A DNA stretch of 13,969 nt from Actinomycetota bacterium. Its GTDB lineage: Bacteria > Actinomycetota > Thermoleophilia > Solirubrobacterales > Solirubrobacteraceae. This document shows, piece by piece, positions 1-7,619 of this stretch. The position numbers and the translations under genes were made by a program. The notes beneath the pieces are model-generated. The model was given only the letters and a program-made list of their open reading frames with translations, searched no databases and had not been told where the DNA came from. Position 1 is the first letter of the stretch, and every line of letters starts with the position of its first letter. Where the stretch lies: the NCBI GenBank assembly GCA_009699565.1, contig WLNX01000021.1, forward strand, positions 1-13,969. Reading direction: 5' to 3'.

Positions 1-285
1 GAGATTCACCCCGAAGACGCCGAGCGCCTGTGGATCAACGAAGGCGACCTTGTATCGGTGCGAAGCCATCACGGGCGGATCGAGATTCCCGCACGGATCA
101 CCGACCGGATCGAGAAGGGCAACGTCTTCACCGCCTTCCACTTCCCCGAGCTGCGCACCAACCTGCTGATCGGTGATTCGGTTGAAGTCAACACCGGCTG
201 CCCGGAGTACAAGGTCGTCGCTGTTGACGTCCGTGCGATGAGCGAAGCGCCTTCCGGCACGCCGGCGCTTGCCGTCGCGGACTGA
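1..285 (+). CDS. Formate dehydrogenase-type molybdopterin oxidoreductase, C-terminal part (5' end outside window)
   Basis: The reading frame is open from base 1 to a TGA at 283-285, giving the last 94 residues of a longer protein. The visible part matches the molybdopterin-dinucleotide-binding C-terminal domain of formate dehydrogenase alpha subunits and related DMSO-reductase-family enzymes: an EIHPEDAERLWINEGDLV-type stretch, a beta-rich part with GRIEIPARIT, then FHFPELRTNLL and a closing GCPEYKVVAV motif. In formate dehydrogenases this last motif corresponds to the GCPEYK/IPEYK element near the C terminus. The catalytic Cys/Sec, the Fe-S ligands and any membrane partner lie upstream and cannot be seen. 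fdhD starts 16 nt after the stop on the same strand, which supports a formate dehydrogenase rather than a nitrate or arsenate enzyme. The family call is firm. The exact substrate is inferred. Confidence 0.85.
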   Translation, partial: EIHPEDAERLWINEGDLVSVRSHHGRIEIPARITDRIEKGNVFTAFHFPELRTNLLIGDSVEVNTGCPEYKVVAVDVRAMSEAPSGTPALAVAD

Positions 286-301
286 CCGGCGGGCTGGCCT
301 G

Positions 302-1066
302 ATGGCCGACGCTGACGCGGGGAGGATGGTCACCAGCGTCGTGCGCGAGGGCGAGCGCGACGAGATCGCCGTTGAAGAGCCGCTCGAGATCCGCGTTGAC
401 GGCGAGGCGCTCTCAGTGACGATGCGCACACCCGGCAACGACGAAGAGCTGGCGCTCGGCTTCCTCCACGGCGAAGGGCTGATCAACGAGCCGCGCGAAG
501 CGGGCCCCACCGCAGACTTTGCCGCCAACATCATTGACGTCAAAGGGCCGCTGCTGCGAGACCCGGGGCGTCGCAACTTCTACACCACATCCTCCTGCGG
601 TGTCTGCGGCAAGGGTGCGATCGAGGAGGTCGCCGTCTCCGCCGCGCCCGCCGCGCCAGGACCGACGGTTTCGAGGGCTCTGCTCGCCGGCCTCCCGGAG
701 AAGCTTCGCCAGCCCGGCTTTGAGCGCACCGGCGGCATGCACGCCACGGGGCTCTTCAGCGCCGAGGGCGAGCCGATCTGCGTGCGCGAAGACGTCGGCC
801 GCCACAATGCGATGGACAAGGTCGTCGGTCGCGCGCTGCTGGACGGAGAGCTGCCGCTGCACGGCAGGCTGCTCTGCGTCAGCGGGCGGATCTCGTTCGA
901 GCTTGTCCAGAAGGCCGCCGTTGCCGGGGCCTCGGTCCTCGTTGGAGTTGGCGCGCCCACTTCTCTCGCCGTCGAGCTGGCGGCCGAGCAGGGGATGACG
1001 CTGGCGGCGTTTGCGCGCGGCGACCGAGTGGTCGTCTACACGGGCGCAGAGCGCGTCAGTGACTGA
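302..1066 (+). CDS. fdhD: Sulfur carrier protein FdhD, formate dehydrogenase accessory protein
   Basis: FdhD passes sulfur from a cysteine desulfurase to the molybdenum cofactor of formate dehydrogenase. Without the sulfido ligand the enzyme is inactive. The 254-residue protein is typical in length. It shows the early block EELALGFLHGEGLI, the sulfur-transfer motif with two cysteines (C99 and C102 in SSCGVCGKG), the family motif DVGRHNAMDKVVG (D164-R167-H168-N169) and a C-terminal SGRISFELVQKAA block. I chose ATG 302, 16 nt after the preceding stop. A TTG at 269 in the same frame would overlap the upstream gene and adds no conserved residues. The gene is co-directional with the molybdoenzyme and almost certainly co-transcribed with it. 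Its stop lies only 3 nt from the stop of the convergent tadA, so there is no room for a separate terminator. Confidence 0.95.
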   Translation: MADADAGRMVTSVVREGERDEIAVEEPLEIRVDGEALSVTMRTPGNDEELALGFLHGEGLINEPREAGPTADFAANIIDVKGPLLRDPGRRNFYTTSSCGVCGKGAIEEVAVSAAPAAPGPTVSRALLAGLPEKLRQPGFERTGGMHATGLFSAEGEPICVREDVGRHNAMDKVVGRALLDGELPLHGRLLCVSGRISFELVQKAAVAGASVLVGVGAPTSLAVELAAEQGMTLAAFARGDRVVVYTGAERVSD

Positions 1067-1069
1067 GCT

Positions 1070-1534
1070 TCAGCGCCGCTCGCTGAAGAAGTCGGTCAGC
1101 AGCGCCGCGCACTCCGCCTCCAGCACTCCGCCAGCAACCTCCGGGCGGTGGTTGAGCTGCGGCTCGGCGAGGACGTTGAGGACGCTGCCGGCGGCGCCGG
1201 CCTTTGGATCCCAGGCGCCGAAGACAACCCGCGGCACGCGTGCCAGCACAATCGCACCGGCACACATCGCGCACGGCTCAAGCGTTACATAGAGCGTGCA
1301 GTCCAGAACCCGCCACGAGCCAAGCGCGGCGGCTGCCGCCCGCAGCGCCACTATCTCGGCGTGGGCGGTCGGGTCGCCATGCCGCTCGCGCTCGTTGTGG
1401 GCGCGTCCGATCACACGGCCGCCATGTACGACCAAAGCGGCGATTGGCACATCGCCGTGGGCGGGCGCGAGCGCGGCCTCTTCTATCGCTTCCGCGATCC
1501 ATTTCTCGTCGTCTGCCTGGCGTGCGGCTTCCAT
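1070..1534 (-). CDS. tadA: tRNA adenosine(34) deaminase TadA
   Basis: TadA converts A34 of tRNA-Arg(ACG) to inosine so that one tRNA can read several CGN codons. The 154-residue protein has the zinc-binding deaminase signature: H58-A-E60 in PTAHAEIVALR, where E60 is the proton shuttle, and P87-C88-A-M-C91, which gives the two zinc cysteines. HNERE (residues 46-50) fits the substrate-site asparagine of TadA-like deaminases. The length and this block arrangement fit TadA better than guanine or cytosine deaminases, although those relatives are hard to exclude by eye. No clear Shine-Dalgarno sequence precedes ATG 1534, and the ATGs a few bases upstream are out of frame. The gene diverges from the protease gene across about 97 nt. 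Its usual substrate, tRNA-Arg(ACG), is encoded at 13337-13410. Confidence 0.88.
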   Translation of the reverse strand: MEAARQADDEKWIAEAIEEAALAPAHGDVPIAALVVHGGRVIGRAHNERERHGDPTAHAEIVALRAAAAALGSWRVLDCTLYVTLEPCAMCAGAIVLARVPRVVFGAWDPKAGAAGSVLNVLAEPQLNHRPEVAGGVLEAECAALLTDFFSERR

Positions 1535-1631
1535 CTGGCTGTCATCATGCCTGATCCGGGCAAAACACCGTTACTTTCGGGGTTTCGGCGTGTTCTTCTT
1601 AGTGAGCGGTCGACTCCGCCGGTTCCACGAA
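1535..1631. promoter_or_regulatory. Divergent intergenic region between tadA and the protease gene
   Basis: These 97 nt separate two divergently read genes, so at least two promoters are expected here. On the plus strand TACTTT (1572-1577) has the actinobacterial TANNNT -10 form and would start transcription near 1585, leaving a leader of about 47 nt before ATG 1632. No convincing -35 element or Shine-Dalgarno sequence was found for either gene. Confidence 0.3.
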
Positions 1632-2921
1632 ATGTTCTTGAACAAACTTCCACGACTCCTTCTGACCTCCGCCGCACTCGCCGTGGGCGCGGTTTCGCTG
1701 CCCGCCGCGGCCGGCGCCAACGAGATTGTCCCGGGCGAGGTGATCGTGCAGTACGAGAACCCTCAGACCGGCGAGGCTCCGTCGCCCGCTGCTGCGGAGC
1801 CGGTCGTGCTGAAGGTCGACAACGTGGCCGAGGCACTCAAGCGACTTAGGGCAAAGTCGAACGTCGCCTACGCGGTTCCCAACCTGATCGCCCACGCCGC
1901 CGCCACCAGCTACATGCCAAACGACCCGAAGCTGCGCAGTCTTCAGTGGAACTTCATCGGCACCTACGGAGTCCGCGCTCCCCAGGCCTGGGCCAACGCC
2001 CGCGCCGCCGGTCGCCCGGGCGGGCGCGGCACCGTGATCGCCGTAATCGACACCGGCGTCGCCTACTCAAACCGCAGTCCGTACATCCGCTCACCCGACT
2101 TCACCTCGCGCCAGTTCGTCAGCGGCTGGGACTATGTCGACGGGGACCGCTACGCCAACGACGCCAACGGCCACGGCACCCACGTCGCCGGCACGATCGC
2201 CGAGGCGACCAACAACGGGCTCTACCTTTCCGGACTTGCCTACGGCGCACGGATCATGCCTATACGCGTGCTTGACCGCGCCGGCGAAGGCCATGCCGAC
2301 GACATCGCACGGGCGATCCGGTTGGCCGCCGACAAGGGCGCAAAGCTGATCAACCTGAGCCTTGAGTTCGACTCGGCGACGACCTCCGGCGAGGTCCGCC
2401 CGCTGCTTTCGGCGATCAGCTACGCGCGCTCACGCGGCGCGCTGATCGTAGGCGCCTCCGGCAACGAGGGCTACGGGACTGTCAGCTACCCGGCCCGCGC
2501 GCCGGGCGTGATGTCGGTCGGCTCGACTACCGAGAGCGGCTGCGTGTCGGACTTCTCCAACGGCGGCAGCGACCTTGACATCGTCGCCCCCGGCGGCGGG
2601 CTTGACGGCCGCGGGAGCGGCGAGTCGCGCTGCCGTCCCGGCGATTCGAGCCGCCGGGACATCTCGCAGCTCACCTTCTCGACCGAAGGGATGGCGCGCA
2701 GGTTCGGAATCCCGGGCAGCTACGAGGGAACTTCGATGGCGACGCCGCACGTGACCGCCGCGGCCGCGCTGGTGATCGCAACCCGGGTAATTGGCGCCAG
2801 CCCGTCTCCCGGGCAGCTCGAGGCGCGGCTTAAGAGCACCGCGCGCGACTTCGGCGTTGCCGGCCGCGACCGCTACTACGGCGCAGGTCTGCTTGACGCC
2901 GGCGCCGCCTCGGCTAGGTAG
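1632..2921 (+). CDS. Secreted subtilisin-like serine protease (peptidase family S8)
   Basis: This is a 429-residue secreted endopeptidase precursor. Residues 1-29 form a signal peptide: MFLNKLPRLLL, an Ala/Val-rich core, then PAAAGA with likely cleavage near A29. Residues about 30-90 (GEVIVQY..., VPNLIAHA) resemble an inhibitor-I9-like propeptide, which usually acts as a folding chaperone and is cleaved off. The catalytic domain follows. D140 is in VIAVIDTGVAYS, H181 in NGHGTHVAGTIAE, the oxyanion-hole N278 in GASGNEGYG, and S368 in EGTSMATPHVTAAAALV. All four key residues are present, so the enzyme should be active. In-frame GTGs at 1590 and 1602 would give a longer N terminus. ATG 1632 is preferred because it places the signal peptide at the start, though it has no evident Shine-Dalgarno sequence. 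There is no C-terminal anchor, so release outside the cell is expected. The stop codon overlaps the 3' end of the convergent usp gene. Confidence 0.93.
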   Translation: MFLNKLPRLLLTSAALAVGAVSLPAAAGANEIVPGEVIVQYENPQTGEAPSPAAAEPVVLKVDNVAEALKRLRAKSNVAYAVPNLIAHAAATSYMPNDPKLRSLQWNFIGTYGVRAPQAWANARAAGRPGGRGTVIAVIDTGVAYSNRSPYIRSPDFTSRQFVSGWDYVDGDRYANDANGHGTHVAGTIAEATNNGLYLSGLAYGARIMPIRVLDRAGEGHADDIARAIRLAADKGAKLINLSLEFDSATTSGEVRPLLSAISYARSRGALIVGASGNEGYGTVSYPARAPGVMSVGSTTESGCVSDFSNGGSDLDIVAPGGGLDGRGSGESRCRPGDSSRRDISQLTFSTEGMARRFGIPGSYEGTSMATPHVTAAAALVIATRVIGASPSPGQLEARLKSTARDFGVAGRDRYYGAGLLDAGAASAR

Positions 2922-3357
2922 TACGAATAATCAGCACCGAACAGGGTGCGTGATGGCTGACCTTGTTCGGCACCGAGCCGAGCAGGAAGCGCTTGGCGCC
3001 GGTCATTCCCTTGTTGCCAACCACGATCAGGTCCGCGGAGGTCTCCTCGGCGACGTCGAGGATCGCGTCGGCCGGGTCGCCTTGACGCGGATGGGGAGAG
3101 CACTCGACGTCCTTCGCAGCGGCCTCGGCGACAACTGCCGCGAGCGTGCTCTCAACATCCTCGCGCGCGTTGATCATCCACTGGACGTCCTCGGGCGCCT
3201 CCTGCGCTTCGGCCTTTAGGCGCGAGGCGGGGACGGGGGCGTAGGCGCTGACTACTTCCAGCCTCGCGCCGGTCTCACTGGCGAGGTCGATTGCCTGACG
3301 TACGGCCTCGCCTGCAGTTTCAGAGCCATCGGTTCCTACCACGATCGATCCAAACAT
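2914..3357 (-). CDS. Universal stress protein (UspA family, ATP-binding type)
   Basis: This is a single-domain 147-residue Usp protein. The family forms cytoplasmic dimers that bind nucleotide and help cells survive stress and dormancy. The N-terminal strand IVVGTDGS carries the conserved aspartate (D10). The C-terminal block contains the ATP-binding pattern G-x2-G-x9-G-S as G114, G117, G127 and S128, followed by SHHAPCSVLIIR. This places it in the ATP-binding MJ0577-like branch. GAGGAG lies 5 nt before ATG 3357, a strong Shine-Dalgarno sequence. It is the last gene of the co-directional run that includes phosphofructokinase and the 28-aa membrane ORF, 41 nt after the latter. Its last 8 nt overlap the end of the protease gene on the other strand. 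Confidence 0.95.
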   Translation of the reverse strand: MFGSIVVGTDGSETAGEAVRQAIDLASETGARLEVVSAYAPVPASRLKAEAQEAPEDVQWMINAREDVESTLAAVVAEAAAKDVECSPHPRQGDPADAILDVAEETSADLIVVGNKGMTGAKRFLLGSVPNKVSHHAPCSVLIIRTT

Positions 3358-3398
3358 TGGTGCTCCTCAGTCGGTGCCTCAATCCAGCTTACCGATCC

Positions 3399-3485
3399 CT
3401 ACAGCAGCTTCACGACCGCGACGACCATGCCGATCGCAACCGTGATCACGATCGCAACCTGAGTCCAGATCCAAAACGGTGACAT
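3399..3485 (-). CDS. 28-aa single-pass membrane microprotein
   Basis: This short reading frame lies in what would otherwise be a 133-nt gap. It starts with ATG at 3483-3485, 5 nt after the phosphofructokinase stop, and ends with TAG at 3399-3401. The product is 28 residues long: MSPFWIWTQ, then an uninterrupted hydrophobic helix (residues 10-25, mostly Val, Ile, Ala, Gly and Met), then Lys-Leu-Leu. Two Trp at the start of the helix and one Lys at its end are what a one-span membrane peptide should have, with the Lys likely cytoplasmic. No Shine-Dalgarno sequence is visible, so translation probably depends on ribosomes finishing the phosphofructokinase gene. I do not recognise a family. The function is unknown. 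The spacing, strand and membrane-helix composition argue that it is real. Confidence 0.55.
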   Translation of the reverse strand: MSPFWIWTQVAIVITVAIGMVVAVVKLL

Positions 3486-3490
3486 GGGAA

Positions 3491-4525
<1,035 letters not shown>

Positions 4526-4538
4526 GGGGCTGATCGTC

Positions 4539-5687
4539 TCACGAATTGGCTGCGGCCGCGGCGCCGCTGCCCGGCGTATCCAGCTGGTCCTGCTGCTCAA
4601 GGCGGTAGCGCCACCACTCCTGCGCGCCGATCTGAATTGCTGCCGCTACCGGAATTGCCAGCAGCGCGCCGACAACACCGAACAGCGTTCCGCCAAAGAG
4701 CACCGAGACGATCACGATGAACGGCTCCAGCGCCACCGACCGTTTGTGGATCTGCGGCTGCACGACGTAGTTCTCAAACGTCTGGTAAGCCGCGGCGTAG
4801 ATCACCCAGATGATCGATGCCGTCGGGAAGTCGGCGAACAGCGTGACGATCAGGATCAGCAGGCCGGCGATGAAGGCGCCGACCAGCGGGATCAGGTCAA
4901 AGAGTGCGTAGAGCACTGCCAGCGCTCCGGCGAAGGGTACCCCGAGGATTGTCAGGATCACGAAGGCGAAGACCCCGGCGATCGTGGCTTGCACGAAGGC
5001 GCCTGCGATGAAGTTGCCAACCGCGTGCGCGATCCGATCGAGAGCGACGCTTGCTGCCTTCGATTCGCGGCCCGATCTCAAACTTAGAACGCCGTCTATC
5101 CAGACTCTGCCCCGCGCCAGCATGAAGATGCTGAGGATGTAGATCGTTATTGCTGCGAACAGCGAGCTGACCAGCGCGCTGCCGAAGTCGCGGATGATCG
5201 TCGCCGCCTCGCCGATCTTGGTGGGGGCGTCCTGAGCAACCCGCTGGAGTTCCGTCGTGACGCCGAAATCGGTATTCAGCTTCGAGAGCTTTGGGTTCTT
5301 GTCGATCTCGGTCTGGATGTCGTTGGTGTAGCCGGGGAGGTCGTTGACGAAGCCGACGCCCTGGTCGACTATTGGCGGCAGCACCAGGGCGCCTATGCCG
5401 ATCGGAGCGAGAATGACGGCCAGATACACGATCGTGATCGCCAGCGAGCGGCGCATCACACGGCTGAGAAGATTGACTGGGCCAGCCAGCGCAACCGCGA
5501 CGAAGGCGGCGATCACAATCCAGGTGATCGGCTGCCACAGCAGCCGCACCAGCAGAATCACGCCGAGCACCAGCAGCACCGTCAGGACGATGCGCAGCAC
5601 GGAGCGCGTCGATATCGCGTCGTCGGCGCGCGGCTGAGAAGGGCTGGAGTCTCCGTCTCCAGGCTGCTGTGCGGGAATCGTGGTCAC
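4539..5687 (-). CDS. AI-2E family (PerM-like) membrane permease
   Basis: This is a 382-residue integral membrane protein of the AI-2E transporter/PerM/YdiK family. An acidic, polar N terminus of about 28 residues is followed by helices near 30-50, 54-70 and 82-104. A large soluble segment follows (about 105-165), and then four or five C-terminal helices. Family hallmarks are the DLIPLVGAFIAG loop, the NYVVQPQIHKRSVALEP segment, and LFGGTLFGVVGALLAIPVAA near the end. Members are usually annotated as autoinducer-2 exporters, but many act on other substrates or have sodium/proton antiport roles, so the substrate is unknown. The start is GTG 5687 with a good Shine-Dalgarno sequence (GAGAGG, 7 nt upstream). 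It follows the DUF1295 gene by 59 nt and is followed by phosphofructokinase after 13 nt. Confidence 0.9.
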   Translation of the reverse strand: MTTIPAQQPGDGDSSPSQPRADDAISTRSVLRIVLTVLLVLGVILLVRLLWQPITWIVIAAFVAVALAGPVNLLSRVMRRSLAITIVYLAVILAPIGIGALVLPPIVDQGVGFVNDLPGYTNDIQTEIDKNPKLSKLNTDFGVTTELQRVAQDAPTKIGEAATIIRDFGSALVSSLFAAITIYILSIFMLARGRVWIDGVLSLRSGRESKAASVALDRIAHAVGNFIAGAFVQATIAGVFAFVILTILGVPFAGALAVLYALFDLIPLVGAFIAGLLILIVTLFADFPTASIIWVIYAAAYQTFENYVVQPQIHKRSVALEPFIVIVSVLFGGTLFGVVGALLAIPVAAAIQIGAQEWWRYRLEQQDQLDTPGSGAAAAANS

Positions 5688-5746
5688 CGTCAGCCTCTCT
5701 TCGACGCCGGAGCGCTGCCCCCTGCCGATGCCCCGGGGTCAGGCCT

Positions 5747-6529
5747 TCAGTCGCGGCGCGGCGGGCGCGGGAAGAATCCGCTGGTGCGGGCGATGTACTC
5801 GTCGTAGCCGGCGCGGCGTTTGCCGATCGACTTCTCGAGCAGCCCGGCGCCGCTGACGCGGATCAGCAGGATCGACATGATCACCGGCCCGACGATCGTC
5901 CACCATGCACCCGTCGCCAGAGCGATCAGGTAGAGCCCCCACCAGACGCTGAAGTCACCGAAGTAGTTGGGGTGGCGCGTGTATCGCCAAAGGCCGCGGT
6001 CCATCACGGTGCCCTTGTTCGCCGGATCGGCGATGAAGCGGGTCAGCTGAAGGTCTCCGACCGTCTCAAAGAAGAGGCCGACCGCGTAGACAACGACGCC
6101 TACCGCCACGAGCCAGCTCCAGCCGCTCGCAACGTCGCCGTTCTGGCCGAGCTGCACCGGCAGCGATACGAGCCACATAAGCAGGCCCTGCGTCCAGAAG
6201 ACCGTCCAGAGGCTGCGCAGCGGCCACGAGTCGCCGGCCTTGGCGCGCATCGCCTGGTAGCGGAAGTCCTCGCCATGGCCGAGGTTGCGCCGCGCGAGGT
6301 GAATCGTCAGCCGCAGCCCCCACGCGGTGGTCAGCAGTGTCAGCAGCCACCGCTGCGAGGAGCTGCCGTCGGCGATCAGGAAGGTGACCCAGGCGATTAC
6401 GACGAAGCCCGATCCCCAGAAGATGTCGACGATTGAGCTGTCCTTGATCGCGACGCTGACCGCCCATAGACCCGTCGTCAGGACGAAGACGACTCCAAGG
6501 TTGACTGCCAGCAGGCTGATTGTGCTCAT
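5747..6529 (-). CDS. DUF1295 membrane protein (steroid 5-alpha-reductase/ICMT-like fold)
   Basis: This 260-residue polytopic membrane protein belongs to the DUF1295 family, related to steroid 5-alpha-reductases and isoprenylcysteine methyltransferases. The diagnostic C-terminal motif GLWRYTRHPNYFGD spans residues 179-192, preceded by an FFETVGDLQ helix and followed by LEKSIGKRRAGYDEYIARTS. The N-terminal half contains several hydrophobic helices and IVDIFWGSGFV. Members are thought to bind NADPH or another cofactor and to act on lipids, but the substrate is not known. Lying next to the acyltransferase gene (17 nt upstream in reading order), it may share a lipid-modification role. No Shine-Dalgarno sequence precedes ATG 6529; the strand instead reads CCTCCTCC there. 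A TANNNT box (TAACCT, 6536-6541) lies 6 nt before the ATG, so a leaderless internal transcript is possible. Confidence 0.88.
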   Translation of the reverse strand: MSTISLLAVNLGVVFVLTTGLWAVSVAIKDSSIVDIFWGSGFVVIAWVTFLIADGSSSQRWLLTLLTTAWGLRLTIHLARRNLGHGEDFRYQAMRAKAGDSWPLRSLWTVFWTQGLLMWLVSLPVQLGQNGDVASGWSWLVAVGVVVYAVGLFFETVGDLQLTRFIADPANKGTVMDRGLWRYTRHPNYFGDFSVWWGLYLIALATGAWWTIVGPVIMSILLIRVSGAGLLEKSIGKRRAGYDEYIARTSGFFPRPPRRD

Positions 6530-6546
6530 TGGAGGAGGTTAAGGGC

Positions 6547-7572
6547 TTAGGCAGCGGCGCTCTTGGAGGCGATCCAGCGGTCGGCTTCGAGCCAGAGGCC
6601 ATCGAGCCATTCGACGCGCTGATCGCGGCCTTCGGGAATCTCGTCGTGCGGGATTCGCGTGAAGCGCACGTGGATCGTGCGCCCGACCAGTGCACCGCCC
6701 CAGATGTCGGAGATCAACCGAAGCCCGTCAAAGCCCTGATGGATCATCAGCACCACGTCGGTCTGCGGCGCGCCGTCGAGGACAGCCAGCAGGCCGCCCA
6801 CCTTCGGCGGCAGCAGGAACTCAAGATCGTTCAGCCGCTGCGCCCGCTGAGGGTCGCGTTCGCTGATCTTCTCCAGCGCGCGGTCGCGCCGCTCTTCCGT
6901 GAAGCGGGTCCCCTCCGGGTAAAGCAGGAAGCCGTCTTCGGCTCCCATCCCACTGGCAAGCTGCTCGATCCGGTCGCGTTCGGCCTCTTCGCCGGTGCCG
7001 CGTCGCACGAAGTAATTGGGGAGGCGCTTGCCGCCGACATCGAGGCACGGTTCGGAGAGCAGCTCGCGCTTGAGCACGTAACGCAGGCGAACCCGCTCGC
7101 GCGCGGCGACGAGGTAGGAGGGGAGCAGGTTGTCGACGATGCTGGCATGGCGGATCAGCACGACCACCGGCCCGGGCGTAATGCATTCGGCGCCCTCGTC
7201 CTCGATCTTCAGTCCGAAGAGGACGCGAACCGCGCGCAGCAGGGCACCAACCCAAGCCTGCTGGAAGTGCCAGGTCCAGTCGATCATCAGCTTCTTGTTG
7301 TGGCCGAAGCCGGCGAGCAGCCAGATGACGAAGAGCGCGACCAGCCCGCAGGTATCAACGATCAGGTAGATCCACAGGAAGACAACCAGCCTCAGCGCCA
7401 TCCAGGGCTTGCGCTGTGTTGCGGCGCGGACGGCGTCAACGAGCAGCGCAACGATCAGCAGCACCGGCAGCAGCGCCGTCACCAGAAGCAGCCCGATCAG
7501 GATCGGCGGGATCGTCTTGAGGCGTCGCAGGACCGTTTTTGAACGGCTCTCGTCAACGCTCGTCGAAGTCAC
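6547..7572 (-). CDS. 1-acyl-sn-glycerol-3-phosphate acyltransferase-like protein (PlsC superfamily)
   Basis: This 341-residue membrane-bound acyltransferase has two N-terminal hydrophobic segments (about 20-48 and 60-88), then a PlsC-type catalytic domain. The HX4D motif is RHASIVD (H142 to D147). The glycerol-phosphate-binding element is YPEGTR (E220-R223). NYFVRRG (186-192) fits the middle conserved block. The expected reaction is transfer of an acyl chain to a lysophospholipid or similar acceptor at the inner membrane face. The two-helix N terminus and long C-terminal tail resemble the plant/YihG-like branch more than short PlsC, so another acceptor is possible. It starts with GTG 7572 and has no Shine-Dalgarno sequence, but TAGGCT lies exactly 7 nt upstream, suggesting a leaderless mRNA. 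It heads the minus-strand run and diverges from the HATPase-GNAT gene. Confidence 0.88.
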   Translation of the reverse strand: MTSTSVDESRSKTVLRRLKTIPPILIGLLLVTALLPVLLIVALLVDAVRAATQRKPWMALRLVVFLWIYLIVDTCGLVALFVIWLLAGFGHNKKLMIDWTWHFQQAWVGALLRAVRVLFGLKIEDEGAECITPGPVVVLIRHASIVDNLLPSYLVAARERVRLRYVLKRELLSEPCLDVGGKRLPNYFVRRGTGEEAERDRIEQLASGMGAEDGFLLYPEGTRFTEERRDRALEKISERDPQRAQRLNDLEFLLPPKVGGLLAVLDGAPQTDVVLMIHQGFDGLRLISDIWGGALVGRTIHVRFTRIPHDEIPEGRDQRVEWLDGLWLEADRWIASKSAAA

Positions 7573-7579
7573 AATGTGC

Positions 7580-7585
7580 AGCCTA
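7580..7585 (-). promoter_or_regulatory. -10 box (TAGGCT) of a predicted leaderless promoter for the acyltransferase gene
   Basis: On the minus strand TAGGCT is followed by 7 nt and then the GTG start at 7572. This is the arrangement of leaderless actinobacterial promoters, in which transcription begins at the start codon. No good -35 is visible. The predicted -35 zone overlaps the -10 of the divergent gene. Confidence 0.45.
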
Positions 7586-7606
7586 TTGGGAGCCGCGAAG
7601 ATCGGC

Positions 7607-7612
7607 TAGCCT
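7607..7612 (+). promoter_or_regulatory. -10 box (TAGCCT) of a predicted leaderless promoter for the HATPase-GNAT gene
   Basis: TAGCCT lies exactly 7 nt before the GTG at 7620, and no Shine-Dalgarno sequence is present. A weak -35 candidate is TTGGGA (7586-7591) with a 15-nt spacer. It directly adjoins the -10 box of the divergent acyltransferase promoter, so the two promoters probably compete for polymerase. Confidence 0.45.
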
Positions 7613-7619
7613 CCGCGAC

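Noticed and set aside
1296..1631. N-terminal extension of the protease by up to 112 codons
   Set aside because: The extra sequence covers the opposing tadA gene and would bury the signal peptide inside the protein.
6520..7542. 340-codon plus-strand open frame with GGAGGAGG nearby at 6531-6538
   Set aside because: It lies opposite the acyltransferase gene. The GGAGGAGG is not spaced to any start codon, since TAA follows at once.
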